28,796 nt of DNA from Bacteroidales bacterium (GTDB lineage: Bacteria; Bacteroidota; Bacteroidia; Bacteroidales; WCHB1-69): NCBI GenBank assembly GCA_012519525.1, contig JAAYQB010000067.1, positions 1 to 28,796 of the forward strand. The letters are read 5' to 3'. A model generated the notes under the pieces. It was not told the origin of the DNA. It saw nothing but the letters and a program-made list of their open reading frames with translations, and did not search any database. Shown one piece after another: positions 1 to 7,445 of the stretch; the first letter of the stretch is position 1, and every line of letters begins with the position of its first letter. A program made the translations under genes and the position numbers.

Positions 1-429
1 GAATATTATAAGTTTTATTATGACTATTATTATGGTAATAAATTTGAAAGCATGTATGGTCATAAGAATAAAAATCCAATAGGTTCTAATCAGCGTTACA
101 AAGGTAAAATATATGTTATAATCAATTCAAATACGGGCTCAGCGGCAGAAGGATTTGTTATAACTCTATCTCAAGCAAAAAACGTTACTTTTTTAGGACA
201 GAAAACAGCCGGTGCTACGGGTCAGCCATTAGAAATCCCTTTGCCATCGGGTTTATTGGTTAGAATTAATACAAAGAAAACCTATGATTTTAATAATCAA
301 AATGTTTCTTCCGGTTTTCCTCCGGATTACACCTATGATTTTTCGGATTTTTATAAAACTTCCGATACAAATGAAGTGTTAAGCAGCTTTATAGAAGTGA
401 TTAAAGAGTTGGAAAAAAAAGAAAAATAA
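1..429 (+). CDS. S41-family C-terminal processing peptidase, 3' end only
   Basis: The reading frame is open from the first base, so the gene starts left of the window and only about the last 142 residues are seen. The segment NSNTGSAAEGF (just after the short beta strand KIYVIIN) fits the serine nucleophile region of S41 (tail-specific/tricorn-like) proteases, where a Ser sits in a Gly-Ser-Ala-x-Glu context near the start of a helix. GQKTAGATGQP and the later GFPPDYTYD are also typical of the C-terminal half of these enzymes. The protein probably cleaves periplasmic or cell-surface polypeptides, but its signal peptide, any PDZ domain and the rest of the catalytic domain lie outside. It converges on the DUF2007 gene. 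Family assignment is fairly secure; substrate is unknown. Confidence 0.75.
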   Translation, partial: EYYKFYYDYYYGNKFESMYGHKNKNPIGSNQRYKGKIYVIINSNTGSAAEGFVITLSQAKNVTFLGQKTAGATGQPLEIPLPSGLLVRINTKKTYDFNNQNVSSGFPPDYTYDFSDFYKTSDTNEVLSSFIEVIKELEKKEK

Positions 430-468
430 ATAAGTGAAAATCCTTTCCTTTCAAAATTAAACCACGGT

Positions 469-717
469 TTATTTGTCTAAATTTTCCTTATACTCATCTG
501 CAATTTCTTTTGCTATTTCGTAATCGGTACTCGCAACAACTACTTTTACCACTCCTGCCCCATTAAACGAGGTAAGAAAAGGAAAAATAGTTCCGTTGAT
601 TTCATCTCGTAAATAAACCTTAATACCGGCATCTTCTAACAGACCTCTAAGTATACCTGCTTGCCACACATTTCCCGTAAATATTTCAACAGCTGTTATG
701 TTCTCTTCCGTCGTCAT
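469..717 (-). CDS. DUF2007-family small protein
   Basis: An 82-residue protein. The pattern VEIFTGNVWQAGILRGLLEDAGI, then YLRDEINGT, then GAGVVKVVVASTDYEIAKEI matches the DUF2007 family, small ferredoxin-like-fold proteins sometimes labelled putative signal transducers. The biochemical role is unknown. There is no signal peptide or membrane segment, so it should be cytoplasmic. It lies 34 bases downstream of the nfn fusion gene on the same strand and also has its own promoter-like TACTTTTG at 735-742, so it may be transcribed separately. Family call is confident, function is not known. Confidence 0.8.
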   Translation of the reverse strand: MTTEENITAVEIFTGNVWQAGILRGLLEDAGIKVYLRDEINGTIFPFLTSFNGAGVVKVVVASTDYEIAKEIADEYKENLDK

Positions 718-734
718 ATGTTTTAATTTTTTTA

Positions 735-742
735 CAAAAGTA
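735..742 (-). promoter_or_regulatory. Bacteroidetes -7 promoter element for the DUF2007 gene
   Basis: On the minus strand this reads TACTTTTG, an exact match to the Bacteroidetes -7 consensus TAnnTTTG. It would place the transcription start about 10 bases before the ATG at 717. The flanking AAAAGTATACTTTT (736-749) is a perfect 14-base palindrome, and the 13-mer AAATAAAAGTATA recurs at two other promoters in the window. A clear -33 TTTG at the usual spacing is not seen. Confidence 0.55.
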
Positions 743-751
743 TACTTTTAT

Positions 752-3019
752 TTATTTCAAATTTCGTATATAATTATCTATGGCTATAGCTGCTTTTTTT
801 CCTGTTCCCATAGCAAAGATAACCGTAGCTGCTCCGTCGACGGCATCGCCACCGGCAAAAACTCCTTCACGAGTGGTTTGTCCGTTTTCATCAACAATAA
901 TTCTATTTCTTTTATCTACTTCTACTCCTGTAGTTGTCTGAGCTACAATAGGATTAGGCGAATTACCTATTGCCATAATAACCATATCGGTTGGGATATT
1001 AAATTCAGAACCTACTATTTCAACGGGTTTTCTTCTTCCCGAAGCATCGGGTTCGGTCAGTTGCATACGTATGCACTCAATACTTTGCACCCATCCCTTT
1101 TCATCGCCTATTATTCTTAACGGATTACACAGAAATTTAAATGTAACTCCTTCTTCTTTTGTATGATGTATTTCTTCCAAGCGTGCAGGCATTTCCTCTT
1201 CCGAGCGACGATAAGCAATTTGCACTTCGGCTCCTAATCGGCGAGCCGTACGTGCAGCATCCATGGCTACATTGCCCCCGCCTATTACTATTACATTTTT
1301 ACCGACGTAATTGGGTGTGTTATAATTCCTTTTATACGAAAACAGCAAATTATTACGTGTTAAAAATTCATTAGCCGAAACAACACCGTTTAAATTTTCT
1401 CCTTCTATGTTCATAAAATTAGGCAAGCCGGCTCCGGAAGCGATAAAAACCGCTTTAAAATTTTCTTCTTTCATTAAAGCATTGACTGTTACCGTTCTGC
1501 CTACGACTACGTTTTTTTCGAATATAGCTCCCATTTTGGCTACATTTTCTATTTCATGCTTTACTACCGTATTGGGCAATCGAAACGAAGGAATGCCGTA
1601 AACTAAAACGCCACCGTATTCGTGTAAAGCCTCAAAAACAGTAACATCGTATCCTTTTAAAAGCAATTCTTTTGCACAGCTTATACCTGCAGGACCGCTA
1701 CCGATAATAGCCACTTTATGATTGTTTTTAGTGGTCGGTTGCTCAAATTGAATATTATTTTCTCTTGAGTAATCTCCCACAAAACGTTCTAATTTACCGA
1801 TAGCGATAGGCTCGTATTTTTTCCCCATAACACAAGCACCTTCACACAAAGTTTCTTGCGGACATACTCTTCCGCATACTGCCGGCAAAGTTGAATCTCG
1901 GTTAATGATTCTTGCCGATTCTTCAAAATTACCTTCGGCTATTTTTTGTATAAATCCCGGTATATTAATATGAACAAGACATGCTTCTACGCATTTGGGC
2001 TCTTTACATTGAATACAACGCTGTGCCTCTATGATTGCTTCTTCGGCTGTATAGCCTAAACATACTTCATCAAAATGTGTGATACGTTCATCGGGACTTA
2101 ATTCACTGACAGGAACACGTTTTTTATTATCACGACTTTCGTCCGCTACTCCTCCAATGTAACAGACATGTCCTTCGGCTTTTTCTTCGTTTTCTATTTG
2201 TTTTTTACCTTCTATGCTACTGTACATTGCTTGACGTTTAAGGGCTTCGTCAAAATCTACTTCCCAACCATCAAATTCCGGTCCGTCAACACAAGTAAAA
2301 CGCATTTCTCCACCCACCGTTACGCGGCAAGCTCCACACATTCCGGTGCCGTCAACCATTATCGAATTTAAACTAACCGTACACTTTATCCGATGTTCTT
2401 TCGCAATTTGCACAACAAATTTCATCATAATAAGTGGTCCGATAGCAACTATTTCATCGTATTCTTTACCGCTTTCTATTAATTTTTTCAACATATCGGT
2501 TACCAAGCCTTTGTTGGCTGTGGAACCGTCGTCGGTAGTAATATATGTGTCGGCAAGAGCTGCCATTTCCTCTTCAAAAATTAATAAGGATTTGGTTTTT
2601 GCTCCTATTATTACATCTGCTTTTGCCCCTTTTTCAAACAAATACTTCACTTGCGAATACAAAGGTGCTACCCCAACACCTCCCCCGATAAAAAGATATT
2701 TTTTCGATTTTAATTCTCTATCAGTCAATTTATTGATTTCAGATGGCATTCCTAAAGGTCCTACCACATCGGCAAAAGCATCTCCTTCATTGTAGGTTGC
2801 CATTTCATAAGTAGATTTCCCAATGGCTTTAAATACAATGGTAACCGTTCCTTTATGGCTATCACTATCAACAATAGATAAAGGAATTCGCTCCGATGTC
2901 TTTTTGGCTTTAACAATTAAAAACTGTCCCGGTAAAGTTGATTTAGCTAAACGAGGTGCTTTAAGCTCCATTAAATACGTGTCTTCTACTAATAATCTCT
3001 TTTTAATAATTTTATACAT
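752..3019 (-). CDS. Fused NADH-dependent ferredoxin:NADP+ oxidoreductase (NfnA-NfnB fusion)
   Basis: A 755-residue fusion. Residues 1-280 are an FNR-type NfnA/SudB/PyrK-like subunit: flavin-binding RIPLS at 44-48, NAD-binding GGGVGVAPL at 112-120, and [2Fe-2S] cysteines C228, C231 and C243. Residues about 310-755 are an NfnB/glutamate-synthase-small-subunit-like part: Fe-S cysteines at C335, C338, C343, C347 and C382, C386, C392, C396, an FAD site GSGPAG near 440, a second nucleotide site with GGGNVAMDAARTARRLG, and a C-terminal GGDAV motif. In Thermotoga, Pyrococcus and Clostridium the two halves are separate subunits of a bifurcating enzyme that couples NADPH, NADH and ferredoxin. Fused forms are usual in Bacteroidetes, where they are often annotated as dihydroorotate dehydrogenase B NAD-binding subunit/NADPH-dependent glutamate synthase. 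No gltB is next to it, which favours transhydrogenase over glutamate synthase. Cytoplasmic; pairs logically with the hydrogenase operon. Confidence 0.88.
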   Translation of the reverse strand: MYKIIKKRLLVEDTYLMELKAPRLAKSTLPGQFLIVKAKKTSERIPLSIVDSDSHKGTVTIVFKAIGKSTYEMATYNEGDAFADVVGPLGMPSEINKLTDRELKSKKYLFIGGGVGVAPLYSQVKYLFEKGAKADVIIGAKTKSLLIFEEEMAALADTYITTDDGSTANKGLVTDMLKKLIESGKEYDEIVAIGPLIMMKFVVQIAKEHRIKCTVSLNSIMVDGTGMCGACRVTVGGEMRFTCVDGPEFDGWEVDFDEALKRQAMYSSIEGKKQIENEEKAEGHVCYIGGVADESRDNKKRVPVSELSPDERITHFDEVCLGYTAEEAIIEAQRCIQCKEPKCVEACLVHINIPGFIQKIAEGNFEESARIINRDSTLPAVCGRVCPQETLCEGACVMGKKYEPIAIGKLERFVGDYSRENNIQFEQPTTKNNHKVAIIGSGPAGISCAKELLLKGYDVTVFEALHEYGGVLVYGIPSFRLPNTVVKHEIENVAKMGAIFEKNVVVGRTVTVNALMKEENFKAVFIASGAGLPNFMNIEGENLNGVVSANEFLTRNNLLFSYKRNYNTPNYVGKNVIVIGGGNVAMDAARTARRLGAEVQIAYRRSEEEMPARLEEIHHTKEEGVTFKFLCNPLRIIGDEKGWVQSIECIRMQLTEPDASGRRKPVEIVGSEFNIPTDMVIMAIGNSPNPIVAQTTTGVEVDKRNRIIVDENGQTTREGVFAGGDAVDGAATVIFAMGTGKKAAIAIDNYIRNLK

Positions 3020-3059
3020 CTCTTCTCTTCTGCTTTTCTTTTCCTTATTCGATTAGAAT

Positions 3060-3100
3060 TTTCATACGTTTATAATTTTTTTGTTTCCCGTCGTATGAAA
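3060..3100. promoter_or_regulatory. Perfect 9-bp inverted repeat upstream of the nfn fusion gene
   Basis: TTTCATACG (3060-3068) and CGTATGAAA (3092-3100) are perfect inverted copies separated by 23 bases. They lie 41-81 bases upstream of the nfn start and downstream of the M64 peptidase stop. On the minus strand no T-run follows the second arm, so a simple terminator is unlikely. A weak -7-like TAAGTTTC (3097-3104, one mismatch) overlaps the distal arm, so this could be an operator. Function is inferred. Confidence 0.35.
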
Positions 3101-3188
3101 CTTATATGCTTCATAATCTTTTACTTGTGTATTAAAATTAAGTGGGCATCTTCGTTTCCTAAAAATAAATAATATAAATGAGGCTTGT

Positions 3189-4457
3189 TTATTTTGAATA
3201 CAATTCCAACATTTCGCTAATCGCTTTTTTACAAACCGGACAAAACCTATCGTACACTATATCTTTCATCGTGCAACTGATATACGGTCTGTATAAACCT
3301 TTAGCACAATAACCGGCACCTTCATATACTCCTAATTTGTCTTTATTTTCATCTGTTATAGGTGTAGGAATAGGTGTTCCAACTTCCAACATATCTTGCC
3401 ATTTGCTTTTAAAATCAATAAGGCTGGTAATATTGGGTTCTTTCGGCTCCGTTCCTTTGGGATAAAAATCTTGTACCGTTACTTCCGATGAATAATATTC
3501 ATCGGCTAATCCGGCTATCGAATGTCCTAATTCGTGAACACAAACATAATTAATGTGTTTATTATCCGAAACAGTGGCATACCAATTATAGATACCTCCA
3601 CCGCCGTATTTTTTTGTATTACACATAATTAAGATATTATCATAAGGCACATTCGAGCATACGTCGTGTAATTTCCACACATGGTCTACCATTAAATAGC
3701 GCTCCAAATCCAATGAATAAAATCCGCTTTCTAAAATTGTGTTTACATATTTTCCTTTTTCTTCTTGGCTAATTCCCGATTCTTCCGAATAGGATAAAAT
3801 CGTACGAATATTGATTTGTGAAGCATGCTCTTTAAAAGGCGAACAACCTAAGATAGCATCCTTACACATCTTCATATCTTTGATTAATTTCGCACTGTCT
3901 TCAATGCTATATCCCTCAGGAACAATCACTAAATCGTAAGCACGATGAATGTCGCCTCCTATAGCCAAATCAATCGTTTGAAACGAATAATTATTGGGGG
4001 CTATCACTATTATTTCGGGATTTACAAAAATGCTCTTTTTCTTTTCGAAGGCTAATTGTTGTTTACGGGTATAAAATTCGATGCGTACCGTCTTTTTGGG
4101 AAACGGACATAAAACCGTTTCTTTAAAATCTTTACTTTTCGTTTTTCCTACTTCGGTAGTGCGATATTCTCCAAACAAACAAGAATAAGTACGTGAATAC
4201 AACAATAAATTACTTGCCGAATCGTAAACTTCTATCTTGTGGCAGCCGTAATCATTAGGGTCTATTAAATGGGTCATAGAGCCTGCCCAAACATTGTTTT
4301 TTTGGAAAAACGCAATTTCGATGTTATCAACATCTTTCGTTCCCGAATGAATATAATTAATACGTAATGACTGATTTTTAAAATAGGTATTAAAATCTTG
4401 TGCTTGCGCTACAAAAACAAAAATACTTACTAAAGCGATGCAACTAATTTTTTTCAT
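3189..4457 (-). CDS. Secreted M64-family metallopeptidase
   Basis: A 422-residue protein with an N-terminal signal peptide (MKKISCIALVSIFVFVAQAQ). The zinc site HELGHSIAGLADEYY fits the HExxHxxxGxxD signature of family M64, the IgA-peptidase-like metallopeptidases common in Bacteroidetes. The first ~150 residues match the beta-rich M64 N-terminal domain. Near the C terminus, GYCAKGLYRPYISCTM and RFCPVCKKAI contain the conserved M64 cysteines and the methionine-containing turn. The name IgA peptidase comes from a Clostridium ramosum enzyme; the substrate here is unknown. The start codon overlaps the stop of the upstream PLP-enzyme gene by one base (TAATG arrangement), so the two are translationally coupled. 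Export to the periplasm or beyond is expected. Confidence 0.85.
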   Translation of the reverse strand: MKKISCIALVSIFVFVAQAQDFNTYFKNQSLRINYIHSGTKDVDNIEIAFFQKNNVWAGSMTHLIDPNDYGCHKIEVYDSASNLLLYSRTYSCLFGEYRTTEVGKTKSKDFKETVLCPFPKKTVRIEFYTRKQQLAFEKKKSIFVNPEIIVIAPNNYSFQTIDLAIGGDIHRAYDLVIVPEGYSIEDSAKLIKDMKMCKDAILGCSPFKEHASQINIRTILSYSEESGISQEEKGKYVNTILESGFYSLDLERYLMVDHVWKLHDVCSNVPYDNILIMCNTKKYGGGGIYNWYATVSDNKHINYVCVHELGHSIAGLADEYYSSEVTVQDFYPKGTEPKEPNITSLIDFKSKWQDMLEVGTPIPTPITDENKDKLGVYEGAGYCAKGLYRPYISCTMKDIVYDRFCPVCKKAISEMLELYSK

Positions 4458-5653
4458 TATATGTGTTTTTTTAATATTTCCATTATAATAGCGGTCGTAC
4501 GTTCGATGTCATTATCCAAACCCATAGAAAAACGGATTAATCCTTCGCTCATTCCCATTTCTTTTTGAATATCTTCCGGAATTTCAGAGGAAGTACTTTT
4601 TCCCGAATTACTAAATAAGGTTCTGAAATAACCCAAACTAACGGCAAGATAACCGACTCCTCTATCTTGCATTTCTTCCATTATCGCCGATGCTACTTTT
4701 GCCGATTTGACATCTATCGTCAAAATTCCACCATAACCGAAACCTTTATTCATCATAGATGTAAACAATTTATAATCAGGATGGTTTGGCAAGCCTGTGT
4801 ATTTTACTTTATATCCTTTTTCTTGTAATTGCTGAGAAAGATACAAGGCGTTTTTACTGTGTTGTTGCATTCGGATATGCAGCGTATAAAGATTTTTCAA
4901 AATGCTTGACGAACGCAAAGGATCTAAAACAGGACCTAACAACATGGCAGTTCCGTCGTTAACGTTAATCAAAGAATTAATATAGTCTGCCGTACCGCAA
5001 ATAGCTCCCGCTACACAATCATTTTTACCATTCACAAATTTAGTTAAACTATACACAACCACATCGGCACCGTGTTGATAAGGTGAAATAATCATGGGTG
5101 TAAATGTATTGTCAACAATGAGTTTAGCTCCGCTTTTTTGTGCAATTTTTTTCAATTCGGGAAGATTGGCAAATTGAAGCAATGGATTGGATAAACTTTC
5201 CGTATATAAAACTTTTGTGTTAGGTCTCATTGCTTTAGCTACTTCATCTAAATCGGAAATATTGACAAAAGTAACCTCAACATTGAATTTTTTAATATAA
5301 TTTTTCAAAAAGGCAAAAGTCCCACCATAGGTAGTAACGCTTGACACTATATGATCGCCGGCACTGACCTCATGCAATAAAGCACAAGTAATTGCAGCCA
5401 TTCCGGAAGCGGTAACCCAACCGGCTTCCGTTCCTTCCATCGCTGCCAAAGCATCGGATAAATATTTATTACTGGGATTCCAATGGCGAGAATACAAAAA
5501 ACAACCTTCCGCTTTTCCTTCAAATGTGTCGGTCATTGTTTGTGCTCCCATAAAAGTGTAAGTAGCACTATCCGTTATAGACGGATTAACACCTCCAAAC
5601 TCTCCAAACTGCTTTAATTCATGTAGTTTTAATACGGGATCTATTTTATTCAT
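4457..5653 (-). CDS. Cys/Met-metabolism PLP-dependent enzyme
   Basis: A 398-residue fold-type I PLP enzyme of the cystathionine gamma-synthase / methionine gamma-lyase / O-acetylhomoserine sulfhydrylase family. Visible are the phosphate and substrate loop YSRHWNPS, the cofactor-stacking segment ASGMAAITCALL, the aspartate in LIVDNTF, the Schiff-base lysine in SLTKFVNG, and the substrate carboxylate-binding region SLGYFRTLFS. Sequence alone does not separate lyase from synthase. The stretch YGGTFAFL has Gly where methionine gamma-lyases carry their active-site Cys (YGCTFAF), which argues against a typical methionine gamma-lyase. It is the first gene of a two-gene unit with the M64 peptidase and has a good promoter at 5705-5712. 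Cytoplasmic. Confidence 0.85.
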   Translation of the reverse strand: MNKIDPVLKLHELKQFGEFGGVNPSITDSATYTFMGAQTMTDTFEGKAEGCFLYSRHWNPSNKYLSDALAAMEGTEAGWVTASGMAAITCALLHEVSAGDHIVSSVTTYGGTFAFLKNYIKKFNVEVTFVNISDLDEVAKAMRPNTKVLYTESLSNPLLQFANLPELKKIAQKSGAKLIVDNTFTPMIISPYQHGADVVVYSLTKFVNGKNDCVAGAICGTADYINSLINVNDGTAMLLGPVLDPLRSSSILKNLYTLHIRMQQHSKNALYLSQQLQEKGYKVKYTGLPNHPDYKLFTSMMNKGFGYGGILTIDVKSAKVASAIMEEMQDRGVGYLAVSLGYFRTLFSNSGKSTSSEIPEDIQKEMGMSEGLIRFSMGLDNDIERTTAIIMEILKKHI

Positions 5654-5704
5654 CGTAATTAAATTTATAAATATTTGATTAATTTTTTATCGTATAACAT
5701 ACCG

Positions 5705-5712
5705 CAAAAATA
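5705..5712 (-). promoter_or_regulatory. -7 promoter element for the PLP enzyme/M64 peptidase operon
   Basis: The minus strand reads TATTTTTG, matching TAnnTTTG, 52 bases upstream of the start codon at 5653. It implies a leader of about 45 bases. The rest of the gap 5654-5920 is AT-rich, and I see no other structure in it. Confidence 0.5.
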
Positions 5713-5920
5713 AAATTTTTTTTAATGAAAAAAAATGTTTTCAGCAAATAATCTCAATAAAAAAAGAAAACAACTATTAAACAACTCACATACAAACTTT
5801 TGAAAACAATATAAAAATCGCTTTTTATTATTCAATTTGTTAATACACTAAAAAATATTCTAATTGCGTTATTCAATAAAATTTTAGTTGATTCGGCAAA
5901 TAACTATTAAACAAAAAAAT

Positions 5921-6448
5921 ATGAAATATTTAGTCTTAAGTTTTTTATTTGTTTTCACTCCGTTTTTAGTGAAAAGTCAAGGTGCTGACGATAAACAAAC
6001 CGCTTTGATTTATTACAACATCGCTTTAAGTTCCGATAAAATAGGTAATTATGAGCGTGCCGTCGAGTATTTTTTAAAAGCATATAAATTAGATACCAAT
6101 TACAATGACGTTTACAATAGAATTGGTAATTCTTATTGCAAAGCATTAAGATACAGCGAAGCTCTTCCTTATTTTGAAAAGCACTTAAAAATGTTTCCCG
6201 ATAGTACGGAATCCTATATGAATATTGGAAATACTTATTATGTTTTGGGTGAATACGAAAAAGCTATTCAATATTATGAAAAGACCGTAGCTATTGACCC
6301 CAACCATAAAACTGCCTATAGAAATATGGGAAACTCTTATTTTAAAATAAACAATAAGGAAAAATACCTTGAGTTTTTTAAAAAAGCTGCTCAATTAGGC
6401 GATTACGAAATTCAAAATTGGCTTAGAGCGAATGATGAAAAATGGTAA
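5921..6448 (+). CDS. Exported tetratricopeptide-repeat protein
   Basis: The ATG at 5921 is chosen over the TTG at 5888 because it is followed directly by a signal peptide (MKYLVLSFLFVFTPFLVKSQ) and preceded by the A-rich stretch usual for Bacteroidetes starts. The 175-residue product carries three to four TPR units after the signal peptide: one around ALIYYNIALSSDKIGNYERAVEYF, then DVYNRIGNSYCKALRYSEALPYF, ESYMNIGNTYYVLGEYEKAIQYYE, and TAYRNMGNSYFKINNKEKYLEFF. TPRs mediate protein contacts, so this is probably a periplasmic scaffold or cofactor; the partner is unknown. It stands alone, convergent with moxR and only 19 bases from its stop. Confidence 0.8.
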   Translation: MKYLVLSFLFVFTPFLVKSQGADDKQTALIYYNIALSSDKIGNYERAVEYFLKAYKLDTNYNDVYNRIGNSYCKALRYSEALPYFEKHLKMFPDSTESYMNIGNTYYVLGEYEKAIQYYEKTVAIDPNHKTAYRNMGNSYFKINNKEKYLEFFKKAAQLGDYEIQNWLRANDEKW

Positions 6449-6467
6449 CCTCTTAACAGTGTAATTA

Positions 6468-7445
6468 TTAAATTTTTACTTTTAAAAATTCATCAATAAT
6501 AGTATCTACCGAAATGCTTTCGGCTTCGGCTCTATAGTTTTTCACCAAACGATGACGCATTACCAAATGAGCTATCGCCTTAACATCTTCTATATCGGGC
6601 GATATTTTTCCATTTAAAATGGCATGGCATTTGGCTGCAATGATAAGATTTTGCGAAGAACGAGGACCTGCTCCCCATGCCAAATACTTATTTGCCCATT
6701 CGTGAGCCGCTGCTGTTTCGGGACGCGTAATGGTCGATAAATTAACTGCATACCTAAACACATTATCGGCAACGGGTATTTTTTGTAATAATTTCTGATA
6801 ATAACGTATTTCTTCTATCGTAATGACCGGTTGCAATTCATACATATCGCCTCCAATCGTCGATTTCACTATATCGACTTCTTCATCGAAACTTGGATAG
6901 TCTAAATAAATATTAAACATAAAACGGTCTAACTGTGCCTCAGGAAGCGGATAAGTTCCTTCTTGCTCTATGGGATTTTGGGTAGCTAACACAAAAAACG
7001 GTTCCGGCAATTGATGTGTAACTCCTGCTATAGACACACTGCGTTCTTGCATAGCTTCTAAAAGAGCCGATTGGGTCTTGGGCGGAGTACGATTTATTTC
7101 ATCGGCTAATACGACATTAGAAAAAACAGGACCTTTAATAAAGCGGAAATTTTTATTTTCGTCTAATATTTCCGTTCCCATAATATCGCTTGGCATTAAA
7201 TCGGGTGTAAATTGAATTCGATTATAGGATAATCCTAAAGCCTTTGATATAGTAGTAATCATTAAAGTTTTTGCCAATCCCGGCACTCCAATCAATAAAA
7301 CATGTCCGCGACTAAAAATAGTAATAAGAATGTTTTTCAACACCTCATCTTGTCCTATAATTACCTTACCGACTTCTTGCCTTAAGTGTGCATATTTTTC
7401 CGTAAATGCTTTTACAGCTTCTACATCTGAGTTGAATGTTATCAT
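6468..7445 (-). CDS. MoxR-family AAA+ ATPase
   Basis: A 325-residue AAA+ protein. Walker A is GVPGLAKT (about residues 56-63), Walker B VVLADEINR with the following PPKTQSALLEAMQE, sensor-1 FVLATQNPIEQEGTYPLPEAQLDRF, and sensor-2 region GAGPRSSQNL. All are diagnostic of MoxR ATPases, which act as chaperones in maturation or metal insertion, usually with VWA-domain partners. Here no DUF58 or VWA gene follows; the gene is the last of the guaB operon and its start overlaps the foldase stop by four bases (ATGA). That coupling to periplasmic foldases is a context clue only. Cytoplasmic. Confidence 0.9.
   Translation of the reverse strand: MITFNSDVEAVKAFTEKYAHLRQEVGKVIIGQDEVLKNILITIFSRGHVLLIGVPGLAKTLMITTISKALGLSYNRIQFTPDLMPSDIMGTEILDENKNFRFIKGPVFSNVVLADEINRTPPKTQSALLEAMQERSVSIAGVTHQLPEPFFVLATQNPIEQEGTYPLPEAQLDRFMFNIYLDYPSFDEEVDIVKSTIGGDMYELQPVITIEEIRYYQKLLQKIPVADNVFRYAVNLSTITRPETAAAHEWANKYLAWGAGPRSSQNLIIAAKCHAILNGKISPDIEDVKAIAHLVMRHRLVKNYRAEAESISVDTIIDEFLKVKI

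Noticed and set aside
458..471. Terminator TAAACC-AC-GGTTTA between the convergent S41 and DUF2007 genes
   Set aside because: The loop is too short and the stem weak; it also overlaps the DUF2007 stop codon.
698..3056. Plus-strand open frames opposite the nfn fusion gene
   Set aside because: Compositional shadows of a strongly supported minus-strand gene; no start context or domain pattern.
5888..5920. Longer TTG start for the TPR gene
   Set aside because: The ATG at 5921 begins a clean signal peptide and has the normal A-rich context; the upstream residues would put a charged tail before it.
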